From Chryseobacterium sp. JM1 (GTDB taxonomy: Bacteria; Bacteroidota; Bacteroidia; Flavobacteriales; Weeksellaceae), in contig NZ_JPRN01000009.1 in the NCBI RefSeq assembly GCF_000737715.1, positions 145,952 to 209,951 on the forward strand: 64,000 nt of DNA. Direction: 5' to 3'. Position 1 is the stretch's first letter. Each line of letters opens with the position of its first letter. The position numbers and the translations under genes were made by a program. The notes beneath the pieces were generated by a model, which was not told where the DNA came from, searched no databases, and saw only the letters and a program-made list of their open reading frames with translations. Below are positions 42,322-51,611 of the stretch, piece after piece.

Positions 42322-43707
42322 TTACTTTCCGATACAAAACTTCGAAAAAATATTCCCCAACACCTCATCATTCGTTACTTCACCGGATATTTCACCAAGA
42401 TGCTCTAAGGCGTTTCTGAGTTCATAAGCCAGCAGCTCTGTAGAGATCTGGAAAGAAATAGCTTCTTTCACTTTATGGGTCGCATCCAGAGATTTGCGAA
42501 GGGCTTCAAAGTGTCTTTGGTTTGTGATGACTACGTTATTTTCCTGGGATTTTAACTGCTCAACGTAGGAAGACAGTTCATTTTTAAGATCCTGAATATT
42601 TTGGTTTTCTACCGCTGAGATTCTGATAAAATCAAAGTCCTGACTGATGGCATTTCTGAAAACAGTTTCTACCGCTTCATATTTTGGAGGGAGGACTTCG
42701 TCTATTTTCGTGGCACAGATGATCAGCTTCAGATCGTCTCTCTGTAAAGATCTGATCATTTCAATATCTTCGGAATAGTCTTCGGTAGCCGCATCTGCAA
42801 GGTATACCAGAATATTCGCGTTCTCCACTTTTTCTTTAGCTTTCTTTACCCCGATGGCTTCAATTTCATCTACAGTTTCACGAAGTCCGGCCGTATCAAT
42901 AAGGCGGAATGCATGACCTTTAATATGCAGAATTTCTTCAATCGTATCTCTGGTGGTTCCTGCTATATTACTCACAATGGCTCTCTCCTCTTTCAACAGG
43001 GCATTCAGCAAGGTAGATTTCCCCGCATTGGGTTTTCCTATAATAGCCACCGCGGTTCCGTTTTTAATGGCATTTCCGTATTGGAAACTTTCGATCAGAG
43101 AATCCAGCTTCACCTCAATTTTATCTAAGAGCCCGTTCAGCGCTGAGCGGTCTGCAAATTCTACATCTTCTTCAGCAAAATCCAGTTCAAGTTCGATCAG
43201 AGAAACAAAATTCAGAAGATCTGTTCTCAATATCGATATTTCATTGGTAATTCCCCCTTTCAACTGGTTGATGGCAACTTTTCGGGACGCTTCATTTTCA
43301 GACGCAATGACATCCGCAATAGCTTCTGCCTGAGAAAGATCAATTCTTCCGTTGATGAAGGCACGAAGAGTAAATTCCCCGGCTTTTGCCATTCTTGCCC
43401 CGTTTTTGATCAGGGTTTCCAGAATACGTTTTCCGATGTGCGGCGAGCCGTGAAAAGCAATTTCCACAGAATTTTCTGTCGTAAAACTTTTCGGAGCCAG
43501 AAAAATAGAAAGCATCACCTCATCAATCGCTTCCTCCCCATCCATAAAATAACCGTAATGAATGGTATGAGACTGCTGCTTTTCCAGTTTCTTGCCCGGA
43601 AAACTTTTCTGAACCACCGGTAAAGCATCGTTCCCTGAAACTCTGATAATGCCTAAAGCTCCTACTCCATTGGCCGTAGCCAGTGCACAAATCGTATCGT
43701 TATTCAT
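42322..43707 (-). CDS. mnmE: tRNA uridine-5-carboxymethylaminomethyl(34) synthesis GTPase MnmE
   Basis: 461 aa, standard length. With MnmG it installs the 5-carboxymethylaminomethyl group on wobble U34 of certain tRNAs. The N-terminal TrmE domain starts NNDTICALATANGVGALGIIR. The GTPase domain has P-loop GKPNAGKST, switch GTTRDTIEE, DTAGLRET and a TKID-type specificity motif. The C-terminus ends FCIGK with the conserved Cys-x-Gly-Lys. A TAAATTTG -7-like box ends only 5 bp upstream of the ATG (43712-43719), so the mRNA might be leaderless. Confidence 0.97.
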   Translation of the reverse strand: MNNDTICALATANGVGALGIIRVSGNDALPVVQKSFPGKKLEKQQSHTIHYGYFMDGEEAIDEVMLSIFLAPKSFTTENSVEIAFHGSPHIGKRILETLIKNGARMAKAGEFTLRAFINGRIDLSQAEAIADVIASENEASRKVAINQLKGGITNEISILRTDLLNFVSLIELELDFAEEDVEFADRSALNGLLDKIEVKLDSLIESFQYGNAIKNGTAVAIIGKPNAGKSTLLNALLKEERAIVSNIAGTTRDTIEEILHIKGHAFRLIDTAGLRETVDEIEAIGVKKAKEKVENANILVYLADAATEDYSEDIEMIRSLQRDDLKLIICATKIDEVLPPKYEAVETVFRNAISQDFDFIRISAVENQNIQDLKNELSSYVEQLKSQENNVVITNQRHFEALRKSLDATHKVKEAISFQISTELLAYELRNALEHLGEISGEVTNDEVLGNIFSKFCIGK

Positions 43708-43794
43708 GGGGCAAATTTACGATTTTTCAGGCTAATTTCTGATGGCGTCTTTTATACAGATTGTCTATTGCTTTAATTGGAACTTTTTGGATTT

Positions 43795-43890
43795 TTCATT
43801 GGGATATCGCAATGGCGCAATGTTTACTGATAAATGCTTTCTTAAGGCGCAAAGATTTTTATCTCCGATAAAAATTTAATCCCAAGTCAT
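43795..43890. repeat. Intergenic repeat with CGCAATGGCGCAA core (copy 1)
   Basis: The words TCGCAATGGCGCAA, CTTAAGGCGC and TTTTATC.CCGATAAAA occur here and again at 49436-49630 in the same order. The gap 43708-44026 also holds a short TTAATCAGCAAGATCTGCGCGAG segment (43923-43962) from the other repeat family. Confidence 0.55.
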
Positions 43891-44026
43891 TATTAAAGCC
43901 ACCTCAAATTAGTGACCATTCGTGTTTAAAATCTGCTTAATCAGCAAGATCTGCGCGAGACCACAAACACATTTTAAAATGTTTGAAATGAGATTGCTTC
44001 GTCACTTCGGTCCTCGCCATGACGGT

Positions 44027-44605
44027 TTATTTAAGTCGTCTCCCCAATTCCTTTACTTTTTGAAGCCATTGAGTCCGCTGTATATCAGTCGAATTTCTTA
44101 TTATGCCGATATAAGTCACTTTCACAGGCTTCACTCCACAGAATTCCAGCGTCGATTTTTTCAGCTGATTCACACTCGGTTTTCCATAAAACAGCCAATA
44201 ATACCATCCCGGCTGGTCCAGCGTCGTAATAATATGCGCCGTTTTTCCTTTCAAAAGCTTATCCCACCAAACCGAATTTTCCCTGTACTGATAGGCAAAT
44301 CCCGGAAGAAAAAGCCGATCCAGAAAACCTTTCATCAATGCAGGCAATCCTCCCCACCAAACTGGATGAATCCATACCAGATGATCTGCCCATTGAATCA
44401 TTTCCCGGGCTTTCAACAGATCCGGTTCCAGTTCCATCCTTTTCTGGTATCCAAAATGGAGAATGGGATCAAAATTTAATTCAGCTATCGTGATTTCTTT
44501 CACTTCTGCTCCCGCGTTTAAAGCTCCTTCTTTGTACGCTTTTGCTATTCCAAAATTGAAAGAATCTTTATTGGGATGCCCGTTGATAATGACTATTTTT
44601 TTCAT
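44027..44605 (-). CDS. NAD(P)H-dependent FMN oxidoreductase (flavodoxin-like, MdaB/KefF type)
   Basis: A 192-aa flavodoxin-fold quinone reductase. The FMN-phosphate loop is near NGHPNKDSFNFGIAKAY, and the WADHLVWIHPVWWGGLPALMKGFLDRLFLPGFAY motif is typical of NAD(P)H:quinone oxidoreductases of the NQO/MdaB/KefF group. It overlaps the upstream saccharopine-dehydrogenase-like gene by 4 bp (ATGA), so translation is coupled. A Crp/Fnr gene lies further upstream on the same strand but behind a 372-bp heptad-repeat gap. Probably in quinone detoxification; electron donor specificity unknown. Confidence 0.9.
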   Translation of the reverse strand: MKKIVIINGHPNKDSFNFGIAKAYKEGALNAGAEVKEITIAELNFDPILHFGYQKRMELEPDLLKAREMIQWADHLVWIHPVWWGGLPALMKGFLDRLFLPGFAYQYRENSVWWDKLLKGKTAHIITTLDQPGWYYWLFYGKPSVNQLKKSTLEFCGVKPVKVTYIGIIRNSTDIQRTQWLQKVKELGRRLK

Positions 44606-45624
44606 GATCCAAATTGTATATTGATGGTTTCGTAAGTGTTTAGTTTCTCCAGTAATGACAGCGGCTGGTGCAACTGATGACTGAAGTAAATCTTATTTTC
44701 GTGGGAATTTTTCAATAATTCTTCTGTATGCAGCACGGCAGAAAGAGCCGTTAATTCCGCCTGTCCCCTTGTACTTTGCAGACTTAATTTTTTACTTCCA
44801 GTCACCGTTTTTACCATAATTTCAAATACAAACTGATCGCCATTTCCACTAGATCCGAAAATCATTTTTCTTTCCTTTAATGACAGAATATTGAAAAGTC
44901 TTATTTTTTGAAATGCGCCTAAAAGCCAGGTTATAAACTTTGAATTGTACGTCATTTTTACACTGACAGAAGGAACTTTTTCAATCTGATTCAAAATATA
45001 AAGATCCGGTACATCGAAATTATACGCTTCCCTTTTCCCGATTCCAAAAGAGAAATCAAATTTTTCAGAGTCTAAGAAGTGTTTGATCGGAATGCGGAGG
45101 TTGTTCTCATACCGAATAAAAGGTTTCGCCACGTTTTCAGCCATAAAGTGTGCTGAGCTTTCTCCCGCAAGATCCTTCACCGAATAATAGACAAAAAGTT
45201 TCACTTCCCTAATATCTGCAGTCTCTGCAAGCGTTTTCACCAAACCGTTGACAATACCTCCCATCCATCCTGAACTGAATACAATTCTGCTTTTTACTGT
45301 ACTTTCTTTAGCCAGATCATAAGCTCTGACAAGATCAGGAGTAGGTTTTGTAATGTCCAAATAATCGATTCCGTTGGCAATAGCGAACTTAAGAATATGA
45401 TCCGACTGATCATTCACCGAAAGAATAATCAGACTTATTTTTTTATCAGAAATCACCTGAAAAGTCCCAGGATCAGTCACATCTATCCTAAGATCATGCC
45501 CTGTTTCCCCACCTTTTCTTCCACCCACAAAAACGGGTATCTGCGGGTTTCGCGATTTCAAAATACGGATAATGGTTTTACCGACCAGACCATTTCCTCC
45601 AATAACCAGAATATTGTGCTCCAT
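44602..45624 (-). CDS. Saccharopine dehydrogenase-like oxidoreductase
   Basis: A 340-aa NAD(P)-dependent protein with a Rossmann motif at the start (ILVIGGNGLVGKTIIRIL) and the GGRKGGETG and SGWMGGIVNGLVK elements of the saccharopine dehydrogenase NADP-binding family. The C-terminal part lacks the full lysine-pathway active site, so it is more likely an enoyl-reductase-like or uncharacterised relative than a true lysine enzyme. It overlaps the quinone reductase by 4 bp. Confidence 0.8.
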   Translation of the reverse strand: MEHNILVIGGNGLVGKTIIRILKSRNPQIPVFVGGRKGGETGHDLRIDVTDPGTFQVISDKKISLIILSVNDQSDHILKFAIANGIDYLDITKPTPDLVRAYDLAKESTVKSRIVFSSGWMGGIVNGLVKTLAETADIREVKLFVYYSVKDLAGESSAHFMAENVAKPFIRYENNLRIPIKHFLDSEKFDFSFGIGKREAYNFDVPDLYILNQIEKVPSVSVKMTYNSKFITWLLGAFQKIRLFNILSLKERKMIFGSSGNGDQFVFEIMVKTVTGSKKLSLQSTRGQAELTALSAVLHTEELLKNSHENKIYFSHQLHQPLSLLEKLNTYETINIQFGS

Positions 45625-45749
45625 CTATTTTTTTTACAAAATTAAAGAGCAGCTTCACTCTGGCGTAGGACAAATGTCTAAAACGAAAAATCATGAATTA
45701 AATCTGTACCGGTTTTTATTTAATGTGAGTTTGGGTTAAGACGTTTTTT

Positions 45750-45985
45750 TAGATGCCAGATTTCAGACATCAGACATCAGACTTTCAACTGAGATTAAGA
45801 ATGTCAATGGTGAATTTTGCTTCGCAAGTGAATGGTGAATTTTTGAATGGAGATTTCAGACGTCAGATATCAGACACAAGATATCAGACGATTATTTATT
45901 AGCTTAACTACCAACCAGCAACTAAAAACCAGCAACCTAAAATACCCTGAAACTCATAACTCTCTCAAACCCGTTATCTAGAAAT
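45750..45985. repeat. Heptad-repeat mosaic, minus orientation
   Basis: Read on the minus strand from the Crp stop codon (45997): GTTTGAGAG-type units, GGTTGCTGG units, an AGTTAAGCTAATAAATAATCG linker, TCTGATA-type units, ATTCACCATTCACTTGCGAAGCA, and again TCTGATGTCTGATGTCTGA. The order of modules matches 24815-25078 and partly 56322-56506. It fills the gap between the saccharopine-dehydrogenase-like gene and the Crp gene. Confidence 0.8.
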
Positions 45986-45996
45986 ATATTTTGATT

Positions 45997-46563
45997 TTAG
46001 ATCGTAACTTCTTTTCTGATCCGGCTAAGATGCCTTTGGGTAATGCCCAGATAAGAAGCTAGATACTGCAAAGGAATTTTCTGAACATAATCAGGTTGAT
46101 TCCCCAGCAGAGCCTCATACCGCTGTGCAGCAGTGTCTCTCTGCAGCTGAAAAAACCTTTTCTCCAATTCCAGATACTCCTGTTCGGCGATCATCTTGAG
46201 AAACTTGGTCCAGTTAAGATCGTCTTTTACCAGATCATCTACGGCATCTTTTTTTAAGACCATCAGATCCGCATCCGTAATGGCCTGCATATTTTCTCTG
46301 CTAGGACAGTCTGAAATAAATGACGAATAGCCCGCCATCAACTGGTTGGGAAACCGAAAGCAGTAAGTCATGTCTTTTCCTTCATCTGAAATATAATAGG
46401 AACGGAAAATCCCCGAGACTATAAATGCTATTTCCTTACATTTTTCGCCTTCCTGTACAAAAAAGTCGTTTTTGTATACTTTTCTGGTTTCAAAAAGCTG
46501 TAAGAACTCTTTGATCTCAACTTCGGAGAATATATTAAAGCTTCGGAAAAAATCTTCTACCAT
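45997..46563 (-). CDS. Crp/Fnr-family transcription regulator
   Basis: About 188 aa from the ATG at 46563; the frame opens at 46698, but the upstream part lies in repeat-like intergenic DNA (ATCTGC words). The cyclic-nucleotide-binding domain (about 10-130) has the FVQEGEKCKEIAFIVSGIFRSYY beta-roll pattern, and a C-terminal helix-turn-helix (about 145-185) has IPLQYLASYLGITQRHLSRIRKE. There are no Cys clusters for an iron-sulphur centre, so it is not a classical FNR. Bacteroidetes members of this subgroup often control stress or quinone-response genes; targets here unknown. Confidence 0.88.
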   Translation of the reverse strand: MVEDFFRSFNIFSEVEIKEFLQLFETRKVYKNDFFVQEGEKCKEIAFIVSGIFRSYYISDEGKDMTYCFRFPNQLMAGYSSFISDCPSRENMQAITDADLMVLKKDAVDDLVKDDLNWTKFLKMIAEQEYLELEKRFFQLQRDTAAQRYEALLGNQPDYVQKIPLQYLASYLGITQRHLSRIRKEVTI

Positions 46564-46705
46564 GGTTTCAAAATTAGAACTTAGAATTCCGTCTGGTTTT
46601 CTATAGTTTTCAGCGAAATTAAACAAATCAGAGATGATCCACAAAAGTAGTGTTGATGTGCTCTCGCAGATTTCTCTGATCATGCAGATCTCATTCATGC
46701 TTTTT

Positions 46706-46810
46706 GAAACATTAAGATCAATGAAGGATGTAAGGTTAGTTAATAAAAAATCAAATCATTTTTTAAGTTGTACGTCTTAAGCGAAGCAAAAACTTAATAT
46801 TCTTAACCTC
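46706..46810. repeat. Dispersed intergenic repeat, module c, inverted
   Basis: ACATTAAGATCAATGAAGGATG, TAAAAAATCAAATCATTTTT, AAGTTGTACGTCTTAAGCGAAGC and TTAATATTCTTAA are the reverse complement of module c at 19910-20040. A weaker partial copy follows at 46845-46955. These fill much of the 840-bp gap 46564-47403. Confidence 0.7.
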
Positions 46811-47068
46811 AATAAACTTTAGTTTATTTCTTAATTTAAACATTAAGGATTTAAGCAGTGCGCTTATCTATGAATGAAGTAATCAATAAATTGATTTTTT
46901 TAAGTTCTTTAAGTACCCATCTTTTAAGATCTTAATTTCTTAATGTTTATAATGTTTCTTTTTGCCTAGCACCCAATTTTTGAAACTGCGCCTATACATC
47001 CCCTTCATCAGAATCAACGTAATTTATTCGCTTAAGCGAGCGTTTTATTCTTGTTAATCTGGTTTTTG

Positions 47069-47107
47069 ATAAAAAAATAAAACCACTTCAGGATGAAATG
47101 GTTTTAT
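47069..47107 (-). terminator. Terminator-like hairpin (second after aminopeptidase P)
   Basis: ATAAAACCACTTCA (47077-47090) pairs with TGAAATGGTTTTAT (47094-47107) at 13 of 14 positions. A T run follows on the minus strand. It would back up the terminator at 47242. Confidence 0.65.
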
Positions 47108-47241
47108 CTGCTTTGAATTTACTAAGTGTATATGAAGTTATGAATGATGTCTTGTTACTGATGCAAAGATAGACCACACTGTATGGCTTTCTGTCAGGGG
47201 AATCCCTAAAATTATATCCGTAAAAATACGGTTGTATTCAT

Positions 47242-47273
47242 GAAAAAGCCCCGCAGAGGAATCCGCAGGGCTT
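47242..47273 (-). terminator. Intrinsic terminator of the aminopeptidase P gene
   Basis: AAGCCCCGC (47246-47254) pairs with GCAGGGCTT (47265-47273) at all but one position and is followed on the minus strand by T residues. It lies 131 bp after the stop. Confidence 0.85.
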
Positions 47274-47403
47274 CAAGAATTTATCTAACAATTATTAATG
47301 TTCAAAGTTTAAATCCGATGGTTAAAGGGTAACGCTCAATCTTTTAGTTATATCAAAATTGACAATTAACTATTCAAAATTGACCTTTCCACCATTCACT
47401 TTA

Positions 47404-49173
47404 TTAAAGCGGGCTCACCAATTCAAGGAACCACTCTTTAACTTCTCCTTCAAGATAAGGGCCTAATTTTTCTTCACAAGTCTTGTGATAGCTGTTCAGC
47501 CATGCAATTTCCTCCTCAGAAAGAATTTCTTTTACAATTGTATCTTTAAAGAACGGGCAGAAAGTCAGGGTTTCAAATTCATAGAATGTTCCGTGAATTG
47601 TTTTTTCTGCTTCTTTTACAGCAATCAGGTTTTCGTGACGGATTCCGTATTTTCCTTCCAGATAATATCCCGGTTCATTGGAACATACCATTCCCGGAAG
47701 AAGATCCTGAGCGTTCAGGTCTTTTCTGATACTCTGTGGACCTTCGTGAACATTCATGAAGCTTCCAACTCCATGACCAGTTCCGTGGTTGAAATCTTTT
47801 CCTTCCATCCACAATGGCAGTCTTGCAATCGCATCCAGATGAACTCCTTTTGTTCCTTTCGGGAATTTCACCATAGATAAACGGATCAGCCCCTGAAGCA
47901 CCAAAGTAGAATTTCTTTTGAACTCATCAGAAAACGCTCCTAAAGCTAAAGTTCTTGTAATATCAGTCGTTCCTTCCAGATACTGTCCTCCTGAATCTAC
48001 CAGGATGGTTGCATCATTCGTAACGTCTTTGCTTCCTTCTATTTTTGCAGAATAGTGCATGATCGCCCCATTATCTTTATAGCCTACGATGCTTCCAAAG
48101 CTTTCGCCCACAAAGTTTTCACCTTCTGCACGGAAACCTCCCAGTTTTTTGCCTATGGAATATTCGTTCATGGCTTCTTTTCCGGCCGTATGCGTCAGCC
48201 AGTAAAGGAATTTTACCATTGCTACACCGTCTCTTACCATAACCGTTCTGAATCCTTCCAGCTCAGTTTCATTTTTCTGGGCTTTCATCAGATTACCCGG
48301 AACCGGCGCTTTTATAAACTGATTGTCAGCTTTTAGTGTTTCATAGATCATTTGGTTACTGTTCGGAGAAACCAATACCTTTTCATTTTTGAATGCGCTC
48401 AGATAGTTATAAAACTCTTCGTAAGGCATCATTTTCACAAAGGAATCATCCATCTGCTTTCTGGCAGGTACTTCCAGTTTTTCAAGATCCGTGAATAATA
48501 CGGCATCATTCTTAGTGATCACAATGTATCCTAAAAACACAGGATTACTTTCTACATCACTTCCTCTTAAATTCGAGGTCCAGGCTACATCGTCCAGACT
48601 TGAAATAACATGTACGGTAGCTTCCTGGTCTTCCATTTTCTGACGGATGGCTCCCAGCTTATCGGTCACCGATTTTCCAGCTCTCTCCACAGGATGTACA
48701 AAAATTGGATTTTTTGAAGGGGTTCCTCTGTCTTTCCAGATTTCCTTTAATAACGGAAGATCTGCTAAACTTATATTTTTTGACTGCAATTTTTGAGAAA
48801 GCAGTTCCCAATTGGCATTTGAAGTTGCAACAGCATTAACTGCCACTTTTCCACCTGCCGGGATTTCAGAAATGATCCAGTCGATATAGTTGGGAGTTCC
48901 TTCTATTCCATCTTTAAAAAGATCAATTCCGGAACCTTCCAGTTCAAGAGCGGCCTGTGTAAAGTATCTTCCGTCTGTCCAAAGTCCTGCTTTGTCCCTG
49001 GTAATTACCACAAAACCGGCAGATCCCAAAAATCCGGAAAGCCAAGATCTCTCTTGCCATTCCTCGGGCAGATACTCGCTCATATGCGGGTCTGCAGAAT
49101 ATACTATAAATGCATCAACATTACTTTTCTGCATTTCTTCACGAAGTGCAACAACTTTTTCCTTTGAAGTCAT
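47404..49173 (-). CDS. Aminopeptidase P family protein (Xaa-Pro aminopeptidase)
   Basis: A 589-aa, three-domain cytosolic metallopeptidase. It removes an N-terminal residue preceding proline. Two creatinase-like N-terminal domains (about 1-310) precede the pita-bread catalytic domain (about 315-589) with metal ligands in VDSGGQYLEGTTDITRT (two Asp), HGTGHGVGSFMNVHEGP (His) and SNEPGYYLEGKYGIRHEN (Glu). A C-terminal extension TFCPFFKDTIV is typical of the long, eukaryote-like aminopeptidase P of Bacteroidetes. Monocistronic, with terminator at 47242. Confidence 0.95.
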   Translation of the reverse strand: MTSKEKVVALREEMQKSNVDAFIVYSADPHMSEYLPEEWQERSWLSGFLGSAGFVVITRDKAGLWTDGRYFTQAALELEGSGIDLFKDGIEGTPNYIDWIISEIPAGGKVAVNAVATSNANWELLSQKLQSKNISLADLPLLKEIWKDRGTPSKNPIFVHPVERAGKSVTDKLGAIRQKMEDQEATVHVISSLDDVAWTSNLRGSDVESNPVFLGYIVITKNDAVLFTDLEKLEVPARKQMDDSFVKMMPYEEFYNYLSAFKNEKVLVSPNSNQMIYETLKADNQFIKAPVPGNLMKAQKNETELEGFRTVMVRDGVAMVKFLYWLTHTAGKEAMNEYSIGKKLGGFRAEGENFVGESFGSIVGYKDNGAIMHYSAKIEGSKDVTNDATILVDSGGQYLEGTTDITRTLALGAFSDEFKRNSTLVLQGLIRLSMVKFPKGTKGVHLDAIARLPLWMEGKDFNHGTGHGVGSFMNVHEGPQSIRKDLNAQDLLPGMVCSNEPGYYLEGKYGIRHENLIAVKEAEKTIHGTFYEFETLTFCPFFKDTIVKEILSEEEIAWLNSYHKTCEEKLGPYLEGEVKEWFLELVSPL

Positions 49174-49429
49174 TCTTTTTCTTTTTTAAAACACCGAAAG
49201 TTACGAAAAAATTGAGGTTTAGAAATGAAATCCAGTGTCTATTTTAGTTAATGATTTGTTATTTTTTTCTTTGGATAGGGATGTTTTTATTTAATGATTA
49301 GGAATGCTTTTTGGGAAGCTGTGATTTTTAAATTTTAAGCTCTCGCTGATTTTGGAGATTGAGCGGATGTTTGAATTTTACTAAATGTTTCTAAACCTTA
49401 TAAATTGGTTGGTTACAAAGTTTCGTTGG

Positions 49430-49630
49430 TTGGTTTTTCGCAATGGCGCAAAGGATTTCCTTGGATCGCTTATTTAAGGCGCGAGAAAATCGAAGATTTT
49501 CAGCTAGAAAGTTCAGCTATGAAGAAATGTGAGAGGTAGCATTATAACACAATCAATTTTATCGGAGATAAAATCCTAACGCCTTTCAATATAAAGTTGG
49601 TAAGCAAACTAGTGCCTTTGCGAAAAACCA
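49430..49630. repeat. Intergenic repeat with CGCAATGGCGCAA core (copy 2)
   Basis: TTTTTCGCAATGGCGCAAAGG, TTTAAGGCGCGAGAAAATC, a TTTTATCGGAGATAAAATCC dyad-like stretch, and GTGCCTTTGCGAAAAACC, which is the inverted form of the first word. The first three elements also occur in order at 43795-43890. The rest of the 49174-49868 gap shows no gene. Confidence 0.55.
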
Positions 49631-49868
49631 ACTGATATTTTTAAACACAAGTGATACGAATTTTTAGCACAAATGATCACTAATTGGAGGTTTTTTATCC
49701 ATTCTTTACAAATCAAAATGAATGATTCTAGATAATAACATTATTTACTATTATGATTAACCGAAAATAATTGGCCATATTGATTAAAATACACATTTAC
49801 ATACCACAAAAACATCAATATGACTAAACATATAAAGTTTTGGAAAGATTATTGCTACTATTCACCGT

Positions 49869-50306
49869 ATGAACGAGCAGAATTACAAAAATCACAGGAA
49901 ATTTTATCCTTCCCATCATTTCATTTATCTTCCGATATTGATCATACTTGAAATTTTTGGCATCTATAAGATTTGGGACAATCCCGAAAATCAACTGATC
50001 TGGATATTATTTTCCATTGTAATTTTTCTGCTTTTCTACCTTGCTTTTATGACCAGACAGCATTATGCACTGGGACTTCAAAACCGAATGGTGATGCTTG
50101 AATTTAAGCAACGTTATTTTGAAATTTTCGGAAAGAGATCAGATGAAGTGGCAGATCAGTTAAAATTCAGTCAGATCGCTGCTCTGAGATTTGCTTATGA
50201 TGATGAATTTAAAGAGCTTCTCGGCAGAGCACTTAAAGAAAATATCTCCGGAGATGAGATCAAGCGGTCCATCAAAAACTGGAGAGCCGACCACCAAAGA
50301 ATCTAA
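49869..50306 (+). CDS. DUF6526 membrane protein
   Basis: A 145-aa protein of the DUF6526 type. Two N-terminal transmembrane segments (about 16-36 and 40-60) flank a short polar loop. The charged cytosolic C-terminal helix region contains RYFEIFGKRSDEVADQLKFSQIAALRFAYDDEFKELLGRAL. The family has no known activity. It is first in a plus-strand cluster with a 55-aa lipoprotein (21 bp later) and DNA topoisomerase IB (9 bp further), a linkage that suggests co-expression. Confidence 0.8.
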   Translation: MNEQNYKNHRKFYPSHHFIYLPILIILEIFGIYKIWDNPENQLIWILFSIVIFLLFYLAFMTRQHYALGLQNRMVMLEFKQRYFEIFGKRSDEVADQLKFSQIAALRFAYDDEFKELLGRALKENISGDEIKRSIKNWRADHQRI

Positions 50307-50327
50307 TAACATCAAAATATTTATATC

Positions 50328-50495
50328 ATGAAAAAGTTGACCTTATACAGCATCACTTTATTTACATTGCTTACACTGACAAGCTGTGAAGCAATAGAAA
50401 CTATTTTCAAAGCCGGAATGTGGTGGGGAATTATCCTGGTCGTTGCAGTTGTAGTCATCCTTTTTCTGATTTTTTCGAGGGGTAAAAACTCTTAA
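50328..50495 (+). CDS. Small lipoprotein with one transmembrane helix
   Basis: A 55-aa protein. It has a lipoprotein signal (MKKLTLYSITLFTLLTLTSC; Cys20), a short EAIETIFKAGMWWGI segment, and a hydrophobic helix IILVVAVVVILFLIF ending in a basic tail SRGKNS. Short proteins with a C-E-A-I...F-K-A-G-x-W-x-G motif are widespread in Bacteroidetes, sometimes mislabelled as cytidylyltransferases. It sits 21 bp after DUF6526 and 9 bp before topoisomerase IB. Membrane-anchored; role unknown. Confidence 0.8.
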   Translation: MKKLTLYSITLFTLLTLTSCEAIETIFKAGMWWGIILVVAVVVILFLIFSRGKNS

Positions 50496-50504
50496 CCATT
50501 TTTT

Positions 50505-51611
50505 ATGGAGAAGAATACGGACCTGGAGATTATTTCCCACCTGAAGCCTTCAAAGATTGTCAAGATCATGAAGGATCCCGAAGCCTCCGCAAAGGCGGTA
50601 CATCTTGTATATACCACCGATGCGGAAACGGCCGGGATCACGCGTAAGAAAACAGGAAAAAAGTATTCGTATTACAAAGACGGTGAAAAGCTTAAAGACA
50701 AAGAGGAAATCACCAGGATCAATAAGCTGGTCATCCCTCCTGCCTGGGAAAACGTCTGGATCTGCGCTTTGGACAACGGACATCTTCAGGCGACAGGCTT
50801 TGATGTAAAAAAAAGAAAGCAATACCGCTATCATCCGCTGTGGAGTGCTTTAAGAAATCACACCAAGTTTTACAGAATGCTTCAGTTCGGGTATTCACTG
50901 CCCGATATACGGCTTCATGTGGAGCAGGATCTTGCTTTAAGGAATTTTGAAAAAAGAAAAATACTGGCGCTTATCGTAAGTCTGATGCAGCGTACCAATA
51001 TCCGGATCGGGAATAATGCTTATGAAAAGCTGTATGGTTCCTTTGGTTTAACAACTCTGAAAGATAAACATGTGAAGATTAACGGACAGAAAATGACTTT
51101 CTCTTTTAAAGGAAAGAAAGGGATCATGCACAGTATCGATCTGAAAAGTAAAAGGCTTTCAAGACTTGTCCAGAAGTGTAAAGATATTCCGGGAAGGGAA
51201 CTTTTTCAATATTTTGATGATGAAGGAAACCGCCATTCTATAGACTCGGGAATGGTAAATGACTATATCAAGGAAATAAGCGGGGAAGATTTTACCGCCA
51301 AAGATTTCAGAACCTGGTCGGGAACCGTAAGTGCTCTGATCGCTTTTAAAGAAATCGGGTATGCTGAAAATGATTCCCAATACAAAAAGAAGGTAAAAGA
51401 GGCTTTGGAAATCGTCGCCGAACATCTCGGAAACACTAGTACGGTCTGCCGGAAATACTACGTTCATCCTTTGGTGATCAATCTTTACGAAAATAATACC
51501 ATCAAAAAATACCTTGATGAACTGGAACACATTGAAGAAAACGATGGAAAAGCCAGCCTTACCCAGGAGGAAAAACTGGTGCTGAAGATTCTGGAAACCG
51601 AGAAAATGTAG
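50505..51611 (+). CDS. DNA topoisomerase IB (poxvirus-like)
   Basis: A 368-aa enzyme that relaxes supercoils by a 3'-phosphotyrosyl intermediate. The catalytic core has the RTNIRIGNNAYEKLYGSFGLTTLKDKH segment (Arg of the active pentad), the KDFRTWSGT motif (second Arg), and the HLGNTSTVCRKYYVHP motif whose Tyr is the nucleophile. The N-terminal domain (RKKTGKKYSYYKDGEKLKD, then IPPAWENVWIC) fits the bacterial topo IB family. It is last in a three-gene plus-strand cluster and is followed by a heptad-repeat array from the stop codon. Confidence 0.95.
   Translation: MEKNTDLEIISHLKPSKIVKIMKDPEASAKAVHLVYTTDAETAGITRKKTGKKYSYYKDGEKLKDKEEITRINKLVIPPAWENVWICALDNGHLQATGFDVKKRKQYRYHPLWSALRNHTKFYRMLQFGYSLPDIRLHVEQDLALRNFEKRKILALIVSLMQRTNIRIGNNAYEKLYGSFGLTTLKDKHVKINGQKMTFSFKGKKGIMHSIDLKSKRLSRLVQKCKDIPGRELFQYFDDEGNRHSIDSGMVNDYIKEISGEDFTAKDFRTWSGTVSALIAFKEIGYAENDSQYKKKVKEALEIVAEHLGNTSTVCRKYYVHPLVINLYENNTIKKYLDELEHIEENDGKASLTQEEKLVLKILETEKM

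Noticed and set aside
43922..44479. 185-aa plus-strand frame opposite the quinone reductase
   Set aside because: It is the antisense of a clear flavodoxin-fold gene, starts inside repeat DNA, and is His/Phe/Arg-rich as antisense frames often are.
45750..45985. CRISPR array
   Set aside because: The repeats are 7-bp units without constant longer repeats or unique spacers, and no cas gene is present.
49820..49951. 43-codon frame starting at the ATG near 49820
   Set aside because: It overlaps the DUF6526 gene out of frame and has no recognisable feature.
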